NCBI GenBank assembly: GCA_018818925.1
Contig: JAHJQZ010000093.1
Span: forward strand, 1 to 56,615
DNA length: 56,615 bases
From: Alphaproteobacteria bacterium
Lineage (GTDB): Bacteria > Pseudomonadota > Alphaproteobacteria > Rhizobiales > Devosiaceae
Direction of reading: 5' to 3'
Under the pieces are notes generated by a model. It saw nothing but the letters and a program-made list of their open reading frames with translations, ran no database searches and was not told the origin of the DNA. Below are positions 42,574-54,145 of the stretch, one piece after another. The position numbers were made by a program, and so were the translations under genes. Within the stretch, counting starts at the first letter, position 1, and the number at the start of each line of letters is the position of its first letter.

Positions 42574-43089
42574 ATGCTCGACCGCGTGATCCTACGGCCG
42601 GCCGAACCGAACGACCTGAGCGACCTGGCCGAGCTGGCCTATCTGTCCTGGGAGGCGGGCATTCTGCCGCTGCTCGAGGACCGTCCCGGCCTGCGCGAGC
42701 GCGAGCGGCGGCGCTTTGCCGGCTATGTGTCCGAGGCCCTGCCGCGCATCGTCGTTGCCACCCATGACGACGAGATCGTCGGCTGGTGCTCACGCGGCGG
42801 ACGCGGGCGCGCCTATATTCCGTTCCTGTTCGTCGCACCCTATATGCAGCATGCCGGCATCGGCAGCGCCCTGCTGCGCCGCAACGAATCGGTCTTCGAG
42901 ATGATGGGTTTCGACCGCGTCGTGCTCGAAACCCCGGCCGATCATGTCGACGCCGTCAGCTTCTACCAGCACCAGGGCTATCGCATTCTCGCCATGCGGC
43001 CCGAAGGGCCGGGCGGTCCCGAGCCGCTGCAGTCGGTCCGGCTCGAAAAGAGCCTCAACCCCTATCGCGGCCCGGTCGAGGACGACTGA
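42574..43089 (+). CDS. GNAT family N-acetyltransferase
   Basis: 171 residues. Acceptor-side N-terminus VILRPAEPNDLSDLAELAYLSWE, then the acetyl-CoA motif near FLFVAPYMQHAGIGSALLRR (about residues 85-105; the Q/R-x-x-G-x-G/A pattern is AGIGSA), and the C-terminal ADHVDAVSFYQHQGYRILA. Substrate unknown. It follows the chorismate mutase gene by seven bases and a second GNAT gene by five bases, so the three form a small operon. YjhQ-type antitoxins are GNATs, but I see no specific match. Confidence 0.92.
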   Translation: MLDRVILRPAEPNDLSDLAELAYLSWEAGILPLLEDRPGLRERERRRFAGYVSEALPRIVVATHDDEIVGWCSRGGRGRAYIPFLFVAPYMQHAGIGSALLRRNESVFEMMGFDRVVLETPADHVDAVSFYQHQGYRILAMRPEGPGGPEPLQSVRLEKSLNPYRGPVEDD

Positions 43090-43094
43090 TCGTC

Positions 43095-43616
43095 ATGACC
43101 CGGCCGACATCGCGCGAGATTCCGGTTCTGACCACCGGGCGCCTTGTCCTGCGTCCGCCCGTTTTCGCCGATTTCGCGGCCTATGAACGGCTGATGGCTT
43201 CGCCGCGCGCCGTCTATATGAACGGCCCTTTGGACACCAAGGGCGCCTGGGCCTACTTCACCCACGACGTCGCCCTGTGGCACCTCATGGGCCATGGCGG
43301 ATTGATGATCGAGCTGAAGCGGAGCGGGACCTGCGTCGGCCAGGTCGGCATCAACCACGGCCCGCTCTTTCCCGAAAAGGAACTCGGCTGGTTCCTCTAC
43401 GACGGCTATGAGGGACATGGCTATGCCACCGAAGCCGCCGCGCGTCTCAGGGACTGGGCCTTCGCCGAGCACGGCCTGACCAGCCTTGTCAGCTATATCG
43501 ATCCCGACAACGCCGCCTCGATCGCCGTCGCCCGGCGTCTCGGCGCCACCCGCGACGACGCGGCACCGCGCGACCATCCCGCCGTTCTGGTGTTCCGCCA
43601 CACCCCGCCGGGCTGA
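43095..43616 (+). CDS. GNAT family N-acetyltransferase, RimJ/RimL-like
   Basis: 173 residues. Begins with the RimJ/RimL-type TTGRLVLRPPVFADFAAYERLM near residue 13 and ends with the hallmark YEGHGYATEAAARLRDWAF near 105-122 and SYIDPDNAASIAVARRLGA near residue 135. Known relatives acetylate ribosomal protein N-termini or antibiotics; the substrate here is unknown. ATG 43095 lies five bases after the preceding GNAT stop. The stop is 111 bases before gatB. Confidence 0.93.
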   Translation: MTRPTSREIPVLTTGRLVLRPPVFADFAAYERLMASPRAVYMNGPLDTKGAWAYFTHDVALWHLMGHGGLMIELKRSGTCVGQVGINHGPLFPEKELGWFLYDGYEGHGYATEAAARLRDWAFAEHGLTSLVSYIDPDNAASIAVARRLGATRDDAAPRDHPAVLVFRHTPPG

Positions 43617-43727
43617 GCCGTCGCCGCAGTGGCGCCGGTTGCGGCGCTGCGACGAAATCCGGTTGGACTTGTCCGAAACCATCGCTACAACAGGCCCGAA
43701 TTCCTTCCGTTTATCGCAAAGACCGCC

Positions 43728-45212
43728 ATGAGCATCGTCGACACCCGCACCCCGAACCCGAAATCCTTCATCCCGGGCGCCACTGGCGACTGGGAGGTCA
43801 TCATCGGCATGGAGGTCCATGCCCAGGTTCTCAGCGAATCCAAGCTCTTTTCCGGGTCCCCGACCGAGTTCGGCTGCCCGCCCAATGCCAATGTCAGCTT
43901 CGTCGACGCCGCCATGCCCGGCATGCTGCCGGTGATCAACGCCGAATGCGTGCGCCAGGCGGTCCGCACCGGTCTCGGGCTCAAGGCCAGGATCAACAAG
44001 CGCTCGATCTTCGATCGCAAGAACTATTTCTATCCCGACCTGCCGCAGGGCTATCAGATTTCGCAATATCTCGACCCGATCGTCGGGGAGGGCGTCGTCA
44101 AGCTCGACATGGCAGACAATGGCGAGATCGAGATCGGCATCGAGCGCCTGCATCTCGAACAGGACGCCGGCAAGTCGATCCACGACCAGCACCCGAACAT
44201 GAGTTTCGTCGATCTCAACCGTTCCGGCGTGGCGTTGATGGAAATCGTTTCCAAGCCCGATCTGCGCTCTTCCGAGGAGGCCAAGGCCTTCATTTCCAAG
44301 CTCAGAACGATCCTCAGATATCTCGGCACCTGCGACGGCAACATGGAAGAAGGCTCCATGCGGGCCGACGTCAACGTCTCCGTGCGCAAGCCCGGGGGCG
44401 CATTCGGCACGCGCTGCGAGATCAAGAACATGAACTCGATCCGCTTCATCGGCCAGGCCATAGAATACGAGGCGCGCCGGCAGATCGACATCATCGAGGA
44501 CGGCGGCACCATCGACCAGGAGACCCGGCTCTACGATCCCAAGACCGGCGAAACGCGCTCCATGCGCTCCAAGGAAGAGGCGCACGACTATCGCTACTTC
44601 CCCGATCCGGACCTGTTGCCGCTCGAATTCAGCGACGCCTTCGTCGCCGAACTGGCCGGGAACCTGCCCGAACTGCCCGACGAAAAGCACGATCGCCTGG
44701 TCCGGGACTACGGCATCACGCCCTATGACGCCTCGGTGCTGATCCTCGAACAGGCCCGCGCCGACTTCTTCGAGCAGGTTGCCAAGGGCCGCGACGGCAA
44801 GCAGAGCGCCAACTGGGTGATCAACGAGCTGCTCGGCCGCCTCGGCAAGGACGACAAGGACATCGAGGACACACCGATGAGCGCTGCCCAGCTCGGCACC
44901 ATCGTCGACCTGATCGGCAAGGGCGACATTTCCGGCAAGATCGCCAAGGATCTGTTCGAGATCGTCTGGACCGAGGGCGGCGACCCGGCCGAGATCGTCG
45001 AGACGCGCGCCATGAAGCAGGTGACCGATACCGGCGCCATCGAGAGGGTGGTCGACGAGATCATCGCAGCCAACCCGGACAAGGTCGAACAGGCGAGGGC
45101 CAAGCCGACCCTGCTCGGCTGGTTCGTCGGCCAGGTGATGAAGGCGTCGGGCGGCAAGGTCAATCCGCAGGCGGTCAACGAGATTTTGAAGGCGAAACTC
45201 GGCATCGAATAG
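43728..45212 (+). CDS. gatB: Asp-tRNA(Asn)/Glu-tRNA(Gln) amidotransferase subunit GatB
   Basis: 494-residue GatB, the tRNA-binding and kinase-transamidase subunit. The cradle domain begins [20 protein letters not shown] near residue 22; [14 protein letters not shown] near residue 105, [27 protein letters not shown] near 210, and [18 protein letters not shown] near 280 are standard, and the YqeY-like tail ends [12 protein letters not shown] 43728 is preferred over an upstream frame because it places the conserved region at the usual distance. With GatC and GatA it amidates mischarged Glu-tRNA(Gln) and/or Asp-tRNA(Asn). A 32-base palindrome follows. Confidence 0.97.
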   Translation: MSIVDTRTPNPKSFIPGATGDWEVIIGMEVHAQVLSESKLFSGSPTEFGCPPNANVSFVDAAMPGMLPVINAECVRQAVRTGLGLKARINKRSIFDRKNYFYPDLPQGYQISQYLDPIVGEGVVKLDMADNGEIEIGIERLHLEQDAGKSIHDQHPNMSFVDLNRSGVALMEIVSKPDLRSSEEAKAFISKLRTILRYLGTCDGNMEEGSMRADVNVSVRKPGGAFGTRCEIKNMNSIRFIGQAIEYEARRQIDIIEDGGTIDQETRLYDPKTGETRSMRSKEEAHDYRYFPDPDLLPLEFSDAFVAELAGNLPELPDEKHDRLVRDYGITPYDASVLILEQARADFFEQVAKGRDGKQSANWVINELLGRLGKDDKDIEDTPMSAAQLGTIVDLIGKGDISGKIAKDLFEIVWTEGGDPAEIVETRAMKQVTDTGAIERVVDEIIAANPDKVEQARAKPTLLGWFVGQVMKASGGKVNPQAVNEILKAKLGIE

Positions 45213-45236
45213 AAGCAATTCCGGCTGCCGAATGCT

Positions 45237-45268
45237 GCGACCGCCCGCCCAATTGGGCGGGCGGTCGC
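45237..45268. terminator. Perfect 32-bp palindrome between convergent gatB and a DMT exporter gene
   Basis: GCGACCGCCCGCCC (45237-45250), AATT loop, GGGCGGGCGGTCGC (45255-45268): a perfect 14-base-pair stem. It lies 24 bases after the gatB stop and 6 bases before the stop of the convergent EamA gene, so it can terminate both, although neither strand has a T-run. Confidence 0.7.
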
Positions 45269-45274
45269 TTCGCA

Positions 45275-46177
45275 TCAGCCTTCGATGACCGGCCGGCGCG
45301 GCCGCAGCAGCTTCAGCACTCGCCCATCGATGGCGACGAGCCCGAGAAAGATCACGGCGATGCCGAAAAAATGCACGGGCATCAGGCTCTCGGACAGGAT
45401 GAAATAGCCAAGGATCAGCGCCGAGATCGGCGTGATGAAGGTATTGAGGGCGACATTGGTCGCGCCGACGCGCGGCAGGAGCCAGTAGAGCAGCAGCATC
45501 GAGAAGCTGGTCGACAGCGTGCCGATGCCGATCAGCGCCCACCAGGTCTCGGGCAGGGCGATGACCGGCGCCCCCGCCATCGTGAGGGCAAAGGGCGTGC
45601 TGGCGATGGCGGCACCAGTCAGGGACAGCGTTGCCACGCTGGCCGAGTCGATCGCGCGGAAGCGACGGGCGTAGTTGAGCGAAAAGGCGTAGCAGAAGGT
45701 GGCGGCGAGCGCGGCGAGCAGGGCCGGGATTTCCGCCGCGCCGCTTTCGGCGAAGGAAGGCGAGGCGAGGATGACCGCTCCGGCAAAGCCGATCGCCACG
45801 CCGGCCACCTTGTTCCACACCGCCTTTTCGCCGCCCGGCCAGAATTGCGAGACGATGACGGTCGACATCGGCGTCAGCCCGTTGATCACCCCGACAATGC
45901 CGCTCGGCACGTGCTCTTCGGCATAGGGAAAGAGCGCGAAGGGGATAGCGTAGTTGACGATGCCGAGCAGCAGGAGCTGCAGGTAGATCATCGGCTCGAC
46001 CGGCAGTTTGCGCCTTGTCGCCAGAAGATAGACCCAGCAGATCGAAGCGCCGATGATGACGCGCCCCGCCGACACCCAGAGCGGATCGATCTCGCGGATG
46101 AGGATCGCATTGAACATGAACGATCCGCCCCAGACGGCTCCGAGAAACAGCAGCAGTCCCCAATAGCGCAGCGGCAT
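45275..46177 (-). CDS. DMT superfamily (EamA) exporter
   Basis: 300-residue membrane protein with ten predicted hydrophobic helices arranged as two EamA repeats; the first begins WGLLLFLGAVWGGSFMFNAIL and the second near ALLAALAATFCYAFSLNYARRF. It ends with a short basic tail (LLRPRRPVIEG). Family members export amino acids, sugars or other metabolites; the substrate is not predictable here. ATG 46177 has GGAGAA-type sequence upstream. It is convergent with gatB and flanked upstream by the tautomerase gene on the same strand. Confidence 0.92.
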   Translation of the reverse strand: MPLRYWGLLLFLGAVWGGSFMFNAILIREIDPLWVSAGRVIIGASICWVYLLATRRKLPVEPMIYLQLLLLGIVNYAIPFALFPYAEEHVPSGIVGVINGLTPMSTVIVSQFWPGGEKAVWNKVAGVAIGFAGAVILASPSFAESGAAEIPALLAALAATFCYAFSLNYARRFRAIDSASVATLSLTGAAIASTPFALTMAGAPVIALPETWWALIGIGTLSTSFSMLLLYWLLPRVGATNVALNTFITPISALILGYFILSESLMPVHFFGIAVIFLGLVAIDGRVLKLLRPRRPVIEG

Positions 46178-46302
46178 GTACGTTCTCCTTTTGTACCGAT
46201 CCCTAGCACATGTCAGCGCACTGTCGAGCGGAAATTCAGGTTCGTTCGGGCGGGTTGTTCTCGCCGGGGGACGGAGCGAAAGATATCAGGAAGTCTTGCC
46301 GG

Positions 46303-46689
46303 TCATACCTCAATGGCGAAGCCGGGATCGACATCGCAAAGGGCGACGCCACGCGCGCCCCAGTTTTCCCGGCCTTCGTCGTGCAGGACGACAAAAATGT
46401 CCGCGTCCGGTACGCCGAGCGAGGCCAGATGCGCGGCGATTGCCGCATAGAGGCGGCGTTTTGCCGCGACGGAACGGCCGGCGAACAGTGAAATCTCGAT
46501 GATGGTGTAGCGCGGGCCACGGTCGGGCGGACAGGCGAAACTGCCTGCCGGGTATTCCATCAGGCGGATGCAGAGGTCAGTTTCGGGAATGCGGATAGCC
46601 TCGACCAGCGCCGCCTGCACGGCATCGATCAGCTCGCCCTGACGGCCGGCGAGCCAGCCCGACCGGGTTTCGATGCGGGTTGAGGGCAT
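46303..46689 (-). CDS. Tautomerase family protein
   Basis: 128 residues. With ATG 46689 the protein begins Met-Pro, which after methionine removal leaves the catalytic N-terminal proline of the tautomerase/MIF superfamily; AAAGGAC lies upstream at good spacing. The core includes TDLCIRLMEYPAGSFACPPD near residue 37, YTIIEISLFAGRSVAAKRRLYAAIAAHL near residues 61-88, and DIFVVLHDEGRENWGARGV near 97-115, a pattern of cis-CaaD-like or 4-oxalocrotonate tautomerase-like proteins. Substrate unknown. A longer frame from 46710 also begins Met-Pro but lacks a ribosome site. Confidence 0.88.
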   Translation of the reverse strand: MPSTRIETRSGWLAGRQGELIDAVQAALVEAIRIPETDLCIRLMEYPAGSFACPPDRGPRYTIIEISLFAGRSVAAKRRLYAAIAAHLASLGVPDADIFVVLHDEGRENWGARGVALCDVDPGFAIEV

Positions 46690-46784
46690 GGGAAGTCCTT
46701 TCGATGGCAAGGCTATTGCCCCGCGCCGAAGGCGTCGAACCGATTTTAACGATGCGAGGCATCACGCGCCGTTATGGGACAGCG

Positions 46785-47378
46785 CTACTGACCGGTCCAG
46801 GCGATTTCACCGCGCGCCACTTTGGCGAGGCAGTCGGCATAGAGCCGGTGTTCCTCGGCGAGGACCCGCGCCGCCAACGTCTCCGGCGTGTCCCCGGCAA
46901 GGACCGGCACGCGCGCCTGACCGACGATCGGGCCTTCGTCCATGCCGGCCGTGACGAAATGCACCGTGCAGCCGTGCTCGGCGACGCCGGCGGCGAGCGC
47001 GCGCGCATGCGTATCGAGGCCGGGGAACTCGGGAAGGAGGGCAGGGTGGATGTTGAGCACGCGCCCCTGCCAGGCGGTGCAGAACTCCGGTCCGAGCAGG
47101 CGCATGAAGCCGGCAAGGCAGACAAGATCGACCTGCCACTCGCGCAACCGCGCCGAGATCGCCGCGTCGGCCGCCGTCTTGTCGGAATGGTCCTTGAGGC
47201 GAATGACGGCGGTCGCGAGCCCCTCGGCCCGGGCCGTTTCGAGCCCCGCCGCGCTCGGCGTGTTGGAAATGACGCCGATGATTTCTGCCGGATAGTCGGA
47301 CGCCTTTGCGGCGGCGATCAGCGCCGCCATGTTGGAGCCGCGCCCGGAAATCAGGATGGCGACACGCTTCCTGTTCAT
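46785..47378 (-). CDS. purN: Phosphoribosylglycinamide formyltransferase
   Basis: 197-residue PurN, which uses 10-formyl-tetrahydrofolate to formylate GAR in purine synthesis. The N-terminal VAILISGRGSNMAALI near residue 6 binds the nucleotide; LAGFMRLLGPEFCTAW near residue 88 and the catalytic NIHPALLPEFPGLDTHARALAAG near 107-128 (Asn, His) are present, with GxGxTVHFV-type GCTVHFVTAGMDEGPIV near 135 including the catalytic Asp. ATG 47378 overlaps the purM stop by one base. Confidence 0.97.
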   Translation of the reverse strand: MNRKRVAILISGRGSNMAALIAAAKASDYPAEIIGVISNTPSAAGLETARAEGLATAVIRLKDHSDKTAADAAISARLREWQVDLVCLAGFMRLLGPEFCTAWQGRVLNIHPALLPEFPGLDTHARALAAGVAEHGCTVHFVTAGMDEGPIVGQARVPVLAGDTPETLAARVLAEEHRLYADCLAKVARGEIAWTGQ

Positions 47379-48454
47379 CAAAGAGCCAGCGTCCCGGAAA
47401 ACGTCACCGCATCGTCGCCGCGCGGCGTCAGCATGCCGATCCTGTAGGCGAATTCGCCCTCGGCGGCGAGTGCGGCGATCAGGGCATCGGCCTCGGCGGG
47501 CGCCAGGGCGGCGATCATGCCGATGCCGCAATTGAACGTTCGCAGCATCTCGGCCTGGCCGAGACCGCCGATCCGGGCCAGCCAGGAAAAGACCGGCGGC
47601 ACTGCCACCATGTCGAGATCGACATGAGCGGCAAGCGTTGCGGGCAAGACGCGCGGGATGTTGTCGACAAAGCCGCCGCCGGTGATATGGGCGAGCGCCT
47701 TGATGCCGATGCCGGCCCTGAGGGCGGCGAGGATCGGCTTGACATAGATGCGCGTCGGCACCAGCAGCGCCTCGCCGAGCGTTGCATCGGCATCGAAGGG
47801 CGCCGGAGCGTCGTAGCCGAGCCCGGACAGATCGACGAGCCTGCGCACCAGCGAGAAGCCGTTGGAATGGACCCCGGAGGAGGCGATGCCGATCAGCACG
47901 TCGCCCGCGCTTACGTCGCTGCGCGGCAAGAGCGTGCCACGTTCGGCGGCACCGACGGCGAACCCGGCGAGGTCGTAGTCGTTTTCGGCGTACATGCCGG
48001 GCATTTCCGCCGTCTCGCCGCCGATCAGGGCGCAGCCGGCCTGAAGGCAGCCCTCGGCGATACCCTCGACGATTTTGACCCCGGCCGCGACATCGAGCCT
48101 GCCGGTGGCGAAATAGTCGAGGAACAGCAGCGGTTCGGCACCCTGCACCACGAGGTCGTTGACGCACATGGCCACGAGGTCGATGCCGATCGTGTCGTTG
48201 ATGCCAGTCTCGATGGCGATCCTCAGCTTGGTGCCGACCCCGTCATTGGCCGCAACCAGCACCGGATCGGAGAACCCGGCGGCGCGCAAATCGAAAACCC
48301 CGCCAAAACCGCCGATTTCGCCGTCGGCCCCGGGCCGGCGCGTCGAACGCACCGCCGGCTTGATCGCTTCGACCAATGCGTTTCCGGCATCGATATCGAC
48401 CCCGGCCTGCTTGTATGACAGTCCGTTTGATGGCAGCTTTTCGGGATCGGGCAT
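47378..48454 (-). CDS. purM: Phosphoribosylformylglycinamidine cyclo-ligase
   Basis: 358-residue AIR synthase that closes the imidazole ring of purines. The N-terminus [20 protein letters not shown] near residue 10 is characteristic; [19 protein letters not shown] near 65-85 and [23 protein letters not shown] near 100 are the ATP-binding and metal regions; [16 protein letters not shown] near 140 and the C-terminal [18 protein letters not shown] near 250 complete the fold. ATG 48454 is at the start of the conserved region. purM-purN form a leftward pair, and the 125-base spacer upstream contains a 20-base palindrome that could be a regulatory site. Confidence 0.97.
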   Translation of the reverse strand: MPDPEKLPSNGLSYKQAGVDIDAGNALVEAIKPAVRSTRRPGADGEIGGFGGVFDLRAAGFSDPVLVAANDGVGTKLRIAIETGINDTIGIDLVAMCVNDLVVQGAEPLLFLDYFATGRLDVAAGVKIVEGIAEGCLQAGCALIGGETAEMPGMYAENDYDLAGFAVGAAERGTLLPRSDVSAGDVLIGIASSGVHSNGFSLVRRLVDLSGLGYDAPAPFDADATLGEALLVPTRIYVKPILAALRAGIGIKALAHITGGGFVDNIPRVLPATLAAHVDLDMVAVPPVFSWLARIGGLGQAEMLRTFNCGIGMIAALAPAEADALIAALAAEGEFAYRIGMLTPRGDDAVTFSGTLAL

Positions 48455-48525
48455 GGCGCTTCGTCTCGAATGCAATGAAATGGCGGCGCCCGCGCCCTTT
48501 TGTGAATGCATTCGGGTGCGAACGG

Positions 48526-48545
48526 CGTTATCAGCGCTGATAACG
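48526..48545. promoter_or_regulatory. Perfect 20-bp palindrome in the purM/permease divergent spacer
   Basis: CGTTATCAGCGCTGATAACG at 48526-48545 is an uninterrupted ten-plus-ten perfect palindrome, 34 bases upstream of the permease start and 71 bases upstream of purM. Its size and position are those of an operator for a homodimeric regulator. I do not recognise the binding motif. Confidence 0.6.
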
Positions 48546-48579
48546 GCTCCCACCAACCGACGCAAGGGTCGCGCGGATC

Positions 48580-49671
48580 ATGTCCCTGCAAAACCAGATC
48601 AAGATCTGGCTACTGCTCCTGGCGGTGATGATACTGGGACTCTGGGTATTCCGGGGCATCCTGTTGCCGTTCATCCTCGGCATGGCACTGGCCTATCTGC
48701 TCGATCCGGTCGCCGACCAGTTCGTGCGCTGGCGCTTCTCGCGCCTCTGGGCCTCGGTCGTCATCCTCGCCATCGCCATTTCGATTTTCGCCACCGCCTT
48801 CCTTCTGATCGTGCCGCTCGCCCTGCAGCAGGCGATCGGGCTCGCCTTCCGCCTGCCGGGCTATGTCAACCAGCTCCAGGATCTCGCCAACGAGCGCGTG
48901 CCGGAAATCTTCGCGGCGCTCGGCGAGGAACGGGTGGTCCAGTTCCAGAACACCCTGGCCGAACTGCTCAACCAGGGCATCGGCATCGTTGGTGGCCTGA
49001 TCGCCCAGGTCATGCAATCGGGCCTGACCCTGATCAACGCCCTTGGCGTCATCATCGTCACGCCGGTCGTCGCCTTCTACCTGCTGCTCGACTGGGATCG
49101 GCTGTCATTGACCTTCGATTCGCTGTTGCCGCGCCAGCATCGCGACGAAATCCGCGACGTCCTCGCCGATATCGATCAGGCCATGGCCGGCGTCATTCGC
49201 GGACAGGGCGCCGTCATGATCATCCTGTCGGTCTTTTACGGCGTGACGCTGAGCTTCGCCGGCCTCAACTACGGCGTCGCCATCGGCCTGACCACCGGTC
49301 TTTTGAGCTTTGTGCCCTATGTCGGATTCCTGACCGGTTTCGTGCTGTCGATGGGCGTCGGCATCGTCCAGTTCTGGCCCGACGGCATCATGCTCGCCGT
49401 CATCTTCGGCATCTTCGTCGTCGGCCAGTTCATCGAGGCCAACGTGCTCTATCCCAATTTCGTCGGCAATTCGATCGGCGTACATCCGGTCTGGCTGATG
49501 TTCGCGCTGTTCGCCTTCGGCCTGATCTTCGGCCTGATCGGCATCGTCCTGGCCGTGCCGATGATCGCCATCACCGGCGTCCTCGTCCGCTTCGCGGTCA
49601 GGAAGTACAAATCGAGCGCGCTTTATCTCGGCGTCGACGCCGAAGGCAAGCCGAATGAGCCGGAAGCCTGA
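48580..49671 (+). CDS. AI-2E family transporter (PerM-like permease)
   Basis: 363-residue membrane protein with about eight hydrophobic helices: a pair near the N-terminus (LLLLAVMILGLWVFRGILLPFILGMALAY, given in parts), a long soluble insert, and a C-terminal cluster with VVAFYLLLDWDRL, GFLTGFVLSMGVGI, and GVHPVWLMFALFAFGLIFGLIG near residue 310, the family signature. Relatives include TqsA and sodium-proton antiporter-like PerM; the real substrate is unknown. ATG 48580 follows the palindrome by 34 bases. The gene end overlaps hda by 17 bases, linking it to the hda-ppk-ppx run. Confidence 0.92.
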   Translation: MSLQNQIKIWLLLLAVMILGLWVFRGILLPFILGMALAYLLDPVADQFVRWRFSRLWASVVILAIAISIFATAFLLIVPLALQQAIGLAFRLPGYVNQLQDLANERVPEIFAALGEERVVQFQNTLAELLNQGIGIVGGLIAQVMQSGLTLINALGVIIVTPVVAFYLLLDWDRLSLTFDSLLPRQHRDEIRDVLADIDQAMAGVIRGQGAVMIILSVFYGVTLSFAGLNYGVAIGLTTGLLSFVPYVGFLTGFVLSMGVGIVQFWPDGIMLAVIFGIFVVGQFIEANVLYPNFVGNSIGVHPVWLMFALFAFGLIFGLIGIVLAVPMIAITGVLVRFAVRKYKSSALYLGVDAEGKPNEPEA

Positions 49672-50429
49672 TCCGTTGACCGAGGACGCCGAGCCCGGCC
49701 TGTGGCCCGAACACCGTCCCGCCGCCTCCCGCCAGCTGGTGCTCGATCTGGGGCATACGCCCTCGCATGCCGAGGCCGATTTCGTCACGGCGCCGGGCAA
49801 TGAAATGGCCTATCGCCACATCATGAGCTTTCCGGCATGGGCGACCCCCCTGACCCTGTTGCTCGGGCCGCCCAAATCGGGCAAGTCGCATCTCGCCGCC
49901 ATCTGGCTCATGCGCTCGGGTGCCCGCAAGGCGTCGCCAGGCGACCTCGAGGCACTGGCCGGCATCCCCGACCAGCGCCCCGTTCTGGTCGAGGACGCCG
50001 ATCGCGGCCGCTATCCCGAATCCGGCCTGTTCCATCTGTTGAACCAGTCGATCCATTCCGGCAGGCCGGTGCTGATGACGGCGCGCGACGCCCCGCAGCT
50101 CTGGCCGCTGCGGACCGATGACGCGCGCTCGCGCGTCCGTCTGGCCCTCGGCCTGACCCTTGCGCCGCCCGACGACACATTGCTGTCACTCTTGTTCGTG
50201 AAGCTTTTCTCCGACCGCCAGATTGCGGTCGAACCCGGACTCGTTTCTTATCTGGTCAAGCGCATGGAACGTGCGCCGAACGAAGCCGTGGCCCTGGTCG
50301 ACATCATGGACCGCCTGGCGCTGTCGCGCGGCAGCGCCGTGTCGCGCGCCGTCGCGGCCGAGGCCATTGTCCTGCGCGCCGCCGCCCGCCCGCCGGAGGC
50401 GGCCGACACTACGGAGACCAACGATCGCC

Positions 50430-50437
<8 letters not shown>
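49655..50437 (+). CDS. hda: DnaA regulatory inactivator Hda (HdaA)
   Basis: 260-residue DnaA-like AAA+ protein. Near the N-terminus QLVLDLG (residues 28-34) is the sliding-clamp-binding motif needed for regulatory inactivation of DnaA-ATP, followed by the P-loop [11 protein letters not shown] near residue 70 and [11 protein letters not shown] near 110. It lacks the DNA-binding domain IV of DnaA. With the beta clamp it stimulates ATP hydrolysis by DnaA and prevents re-initiation. It starts inside the preceding permease gene and ends eight bases inside ppk, so the genes are translationally coupled. Confidence 0.94.
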
Positions 50438-52601
<2,164 letters not shown>

Positions 52602-52609
52602 AGTGTAGC

Positions 52610-54145
52610 GTGTGGGGCACCGACCTTGACCCCTTGGCACAGGGACGACTGAAAGACGCCGACCCCGTCGCGGTGCTCGACATCGGCTCGAACTCGATTC
52701 GGCTCGTTGTCTATGAGCGGCACGGACGGGTCCTGACCCCACTCTACAACGAGAAATCGGCGGCCGGGCTTGGTCGCGGCATCGCCACCACCGGCAAACT
52801 GTCCGACCAGGCCGTCGAACGCGGCATCAGGGCAATCCGCCGTTTCGCCCTCGTCGTCCGGCTCATGCAGGTCTCGCGTTTTTACGTCCTCGCCACCTCG
52901 GCGACGCGCGAGGCGTCAAACGGCGCCGCCTTCACCGCGCAGGTCGAAGCGGTCACCGGCGTTGCCGTCAGGGTGCTGACCGGCATGCAGGAGGCCCATT
53001 TCTCGGCACTTGGCGTGCTTGCCGGCATCAACGCCTTTTCCGGCATCGTCGGTGATCTCGGCGGCGGCAGTCTCGAACTGGCCCGGCTCGAACCGAACGG
53101 CGAGACCGAGGGCGAGACCCATGCTCTTGGCGCCATCCGCATCCAGGACGACAGCGGCCTGTCGCTCGACCAGGCGGGACCGATCGTCCGGGAACGGATC
53201 GGCCGCTCTTCCATCGTCAAACACGCCGCCGGGCGCACATTCGCCGCCATCGGCGGCACCTGGCGGTCCTTTGCCAAGCTGCACCAGATCCGCTCGCACT
53301 ACCCGCTGCACATGGTACAGCACTACACAATCGCGGCCGCGGACGCGATCGAGCTGTGCGATCTCATCATCAGCGCCGCCAAGAACCGGCGGGCATTGAC
53401 CGGAATGCGCGAAATCAGCGCCAACCGCCGCGAGCTTCTGCCCTACGGTTCGGTGGTGCTCGGCGAACTCCTGCGCCAGGGCGAATTCAGCGAGGTTGTC
53501 TTTTCCGCTCTTGGCGTCCGCGAAGGCTATCTGTTCTCGCTGATGACCGAGGACGAACGCCATGCCGACCCGCTGCTGGTCGGGGCCGCCGAGATGGCGC
53601 AATTAAGGGCCCGCTCGCCGTTGCACGGCGCCGAACTCGTCGGCTTCAGCGACACTTTCTTTGCCGCCACCGGCATCGCCGAGACACCAACCGAGAACCG
53701 CCTCAGGATCGCGGCCTGCCACCTGTCCGACATCGGCTGGCGCGGCCATCCCGACTATCGCGGCGAACAAAGCGTCGATCTCATCGCCTTCGGCTCGATG
53801 ACCGGCATCGACCACAAGGAACGCGCCTTTCTCGCCGAGGTGCTGGCGGTGCGCTACATGGGCCTCAAGCACAAGTCCGGCAGCGCGCCGGTGATGAAAC
53901 TGGCCGGCGAGGTGGCCAGCCGCCGGGCGCGCCTGCTCGGCGCCGTGTTCCGCCTGGCCTATCCCCTGAGCGCCGGCATGCCCGGGGTGCTCGGCCGCCT
54001 CGGCTTCGACACCGTCGACGACCGGCTGGTGCTCGACGTGCCGCGCGAATGGGAATTCATCGCCGGCGAACGCGTGCGCGCGCGACTCAAGAACCTCGCC
54101 GACGAAGCCGGTTTCACCGGCTGCGGCATCAGCACCGATCCGTAG
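52610..54145 (+). CDS. ppx: Ppx/GppA family exopolyphosphatase
   Basis: 511-residue protein of the ASKHA phosphatase fold. Phosphate-1 AVLDIGSNSIRLVVYE is near residue 20, LATSATREASNG near 103, and GIVGDLGGGSLELARL near 145 is the phosphate-2 loop, with GGTWRSFAKLHQI near 220. The C-terminal half contains an HD-like region (CHLSDIGWRGHPDYRGEQ near 365), typical of larger Ppx proteins. Activity on polyphosphate versus pppGpp cannot be told apart from sequence; coupling to ppk favours polyphosphate. GTG 52610 is the apparent start. Confidence 0.94.
   Translation: MWGTDLDPLAQGRLKDADPVAVLDIGSNSIRLVVYERHGRVLTPLYNEKSAAGLGRGIATTGKLSDQAVERGIRAIRRFALVVRLMQVSRFYVLATSATREASNGAAFTAQVEAVTGVAVRVLTGMQEAHFSALGVLAGINAFSGIVGDLGGGSLELARLEPNGETEGETHALGAIRIQDDSGLSLDQAGPIVRERIGRSSIVKHAAGRTFAAIGGTWRSFAKLHQIRSHYPLHMVQHYTIAAADAIELCDLIISAAKNRRALTGMREISANRRELLPYGSVVLGELLRQGEFSEVVFSALGVREGYLFSLMTEDERHADPLLVGAAEMAQLRARSPLHGAELVGFSDTFFAATGIAETPTENRLRIAACHLSDIGWRGHPDYRGEQSVDLIAFGSMTGIDHKERAFLAEVLAVRYMGLKHKSGSAPVMKLAGEVASRRARLLGAVFRLAYPLSAGMPGVLGRLGFDTVDDRLVLDVPREWEFIAGERVRARLKNLADEAGFTGCGISTDP

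Noticed and set aside
46785-48167. 460-codon frame fusing purN to upstream sequence
   Set aside because: The N-terminal part is an out-of-frame reading of purM; purN starts at ATG 47378, overlapping the purM stop.
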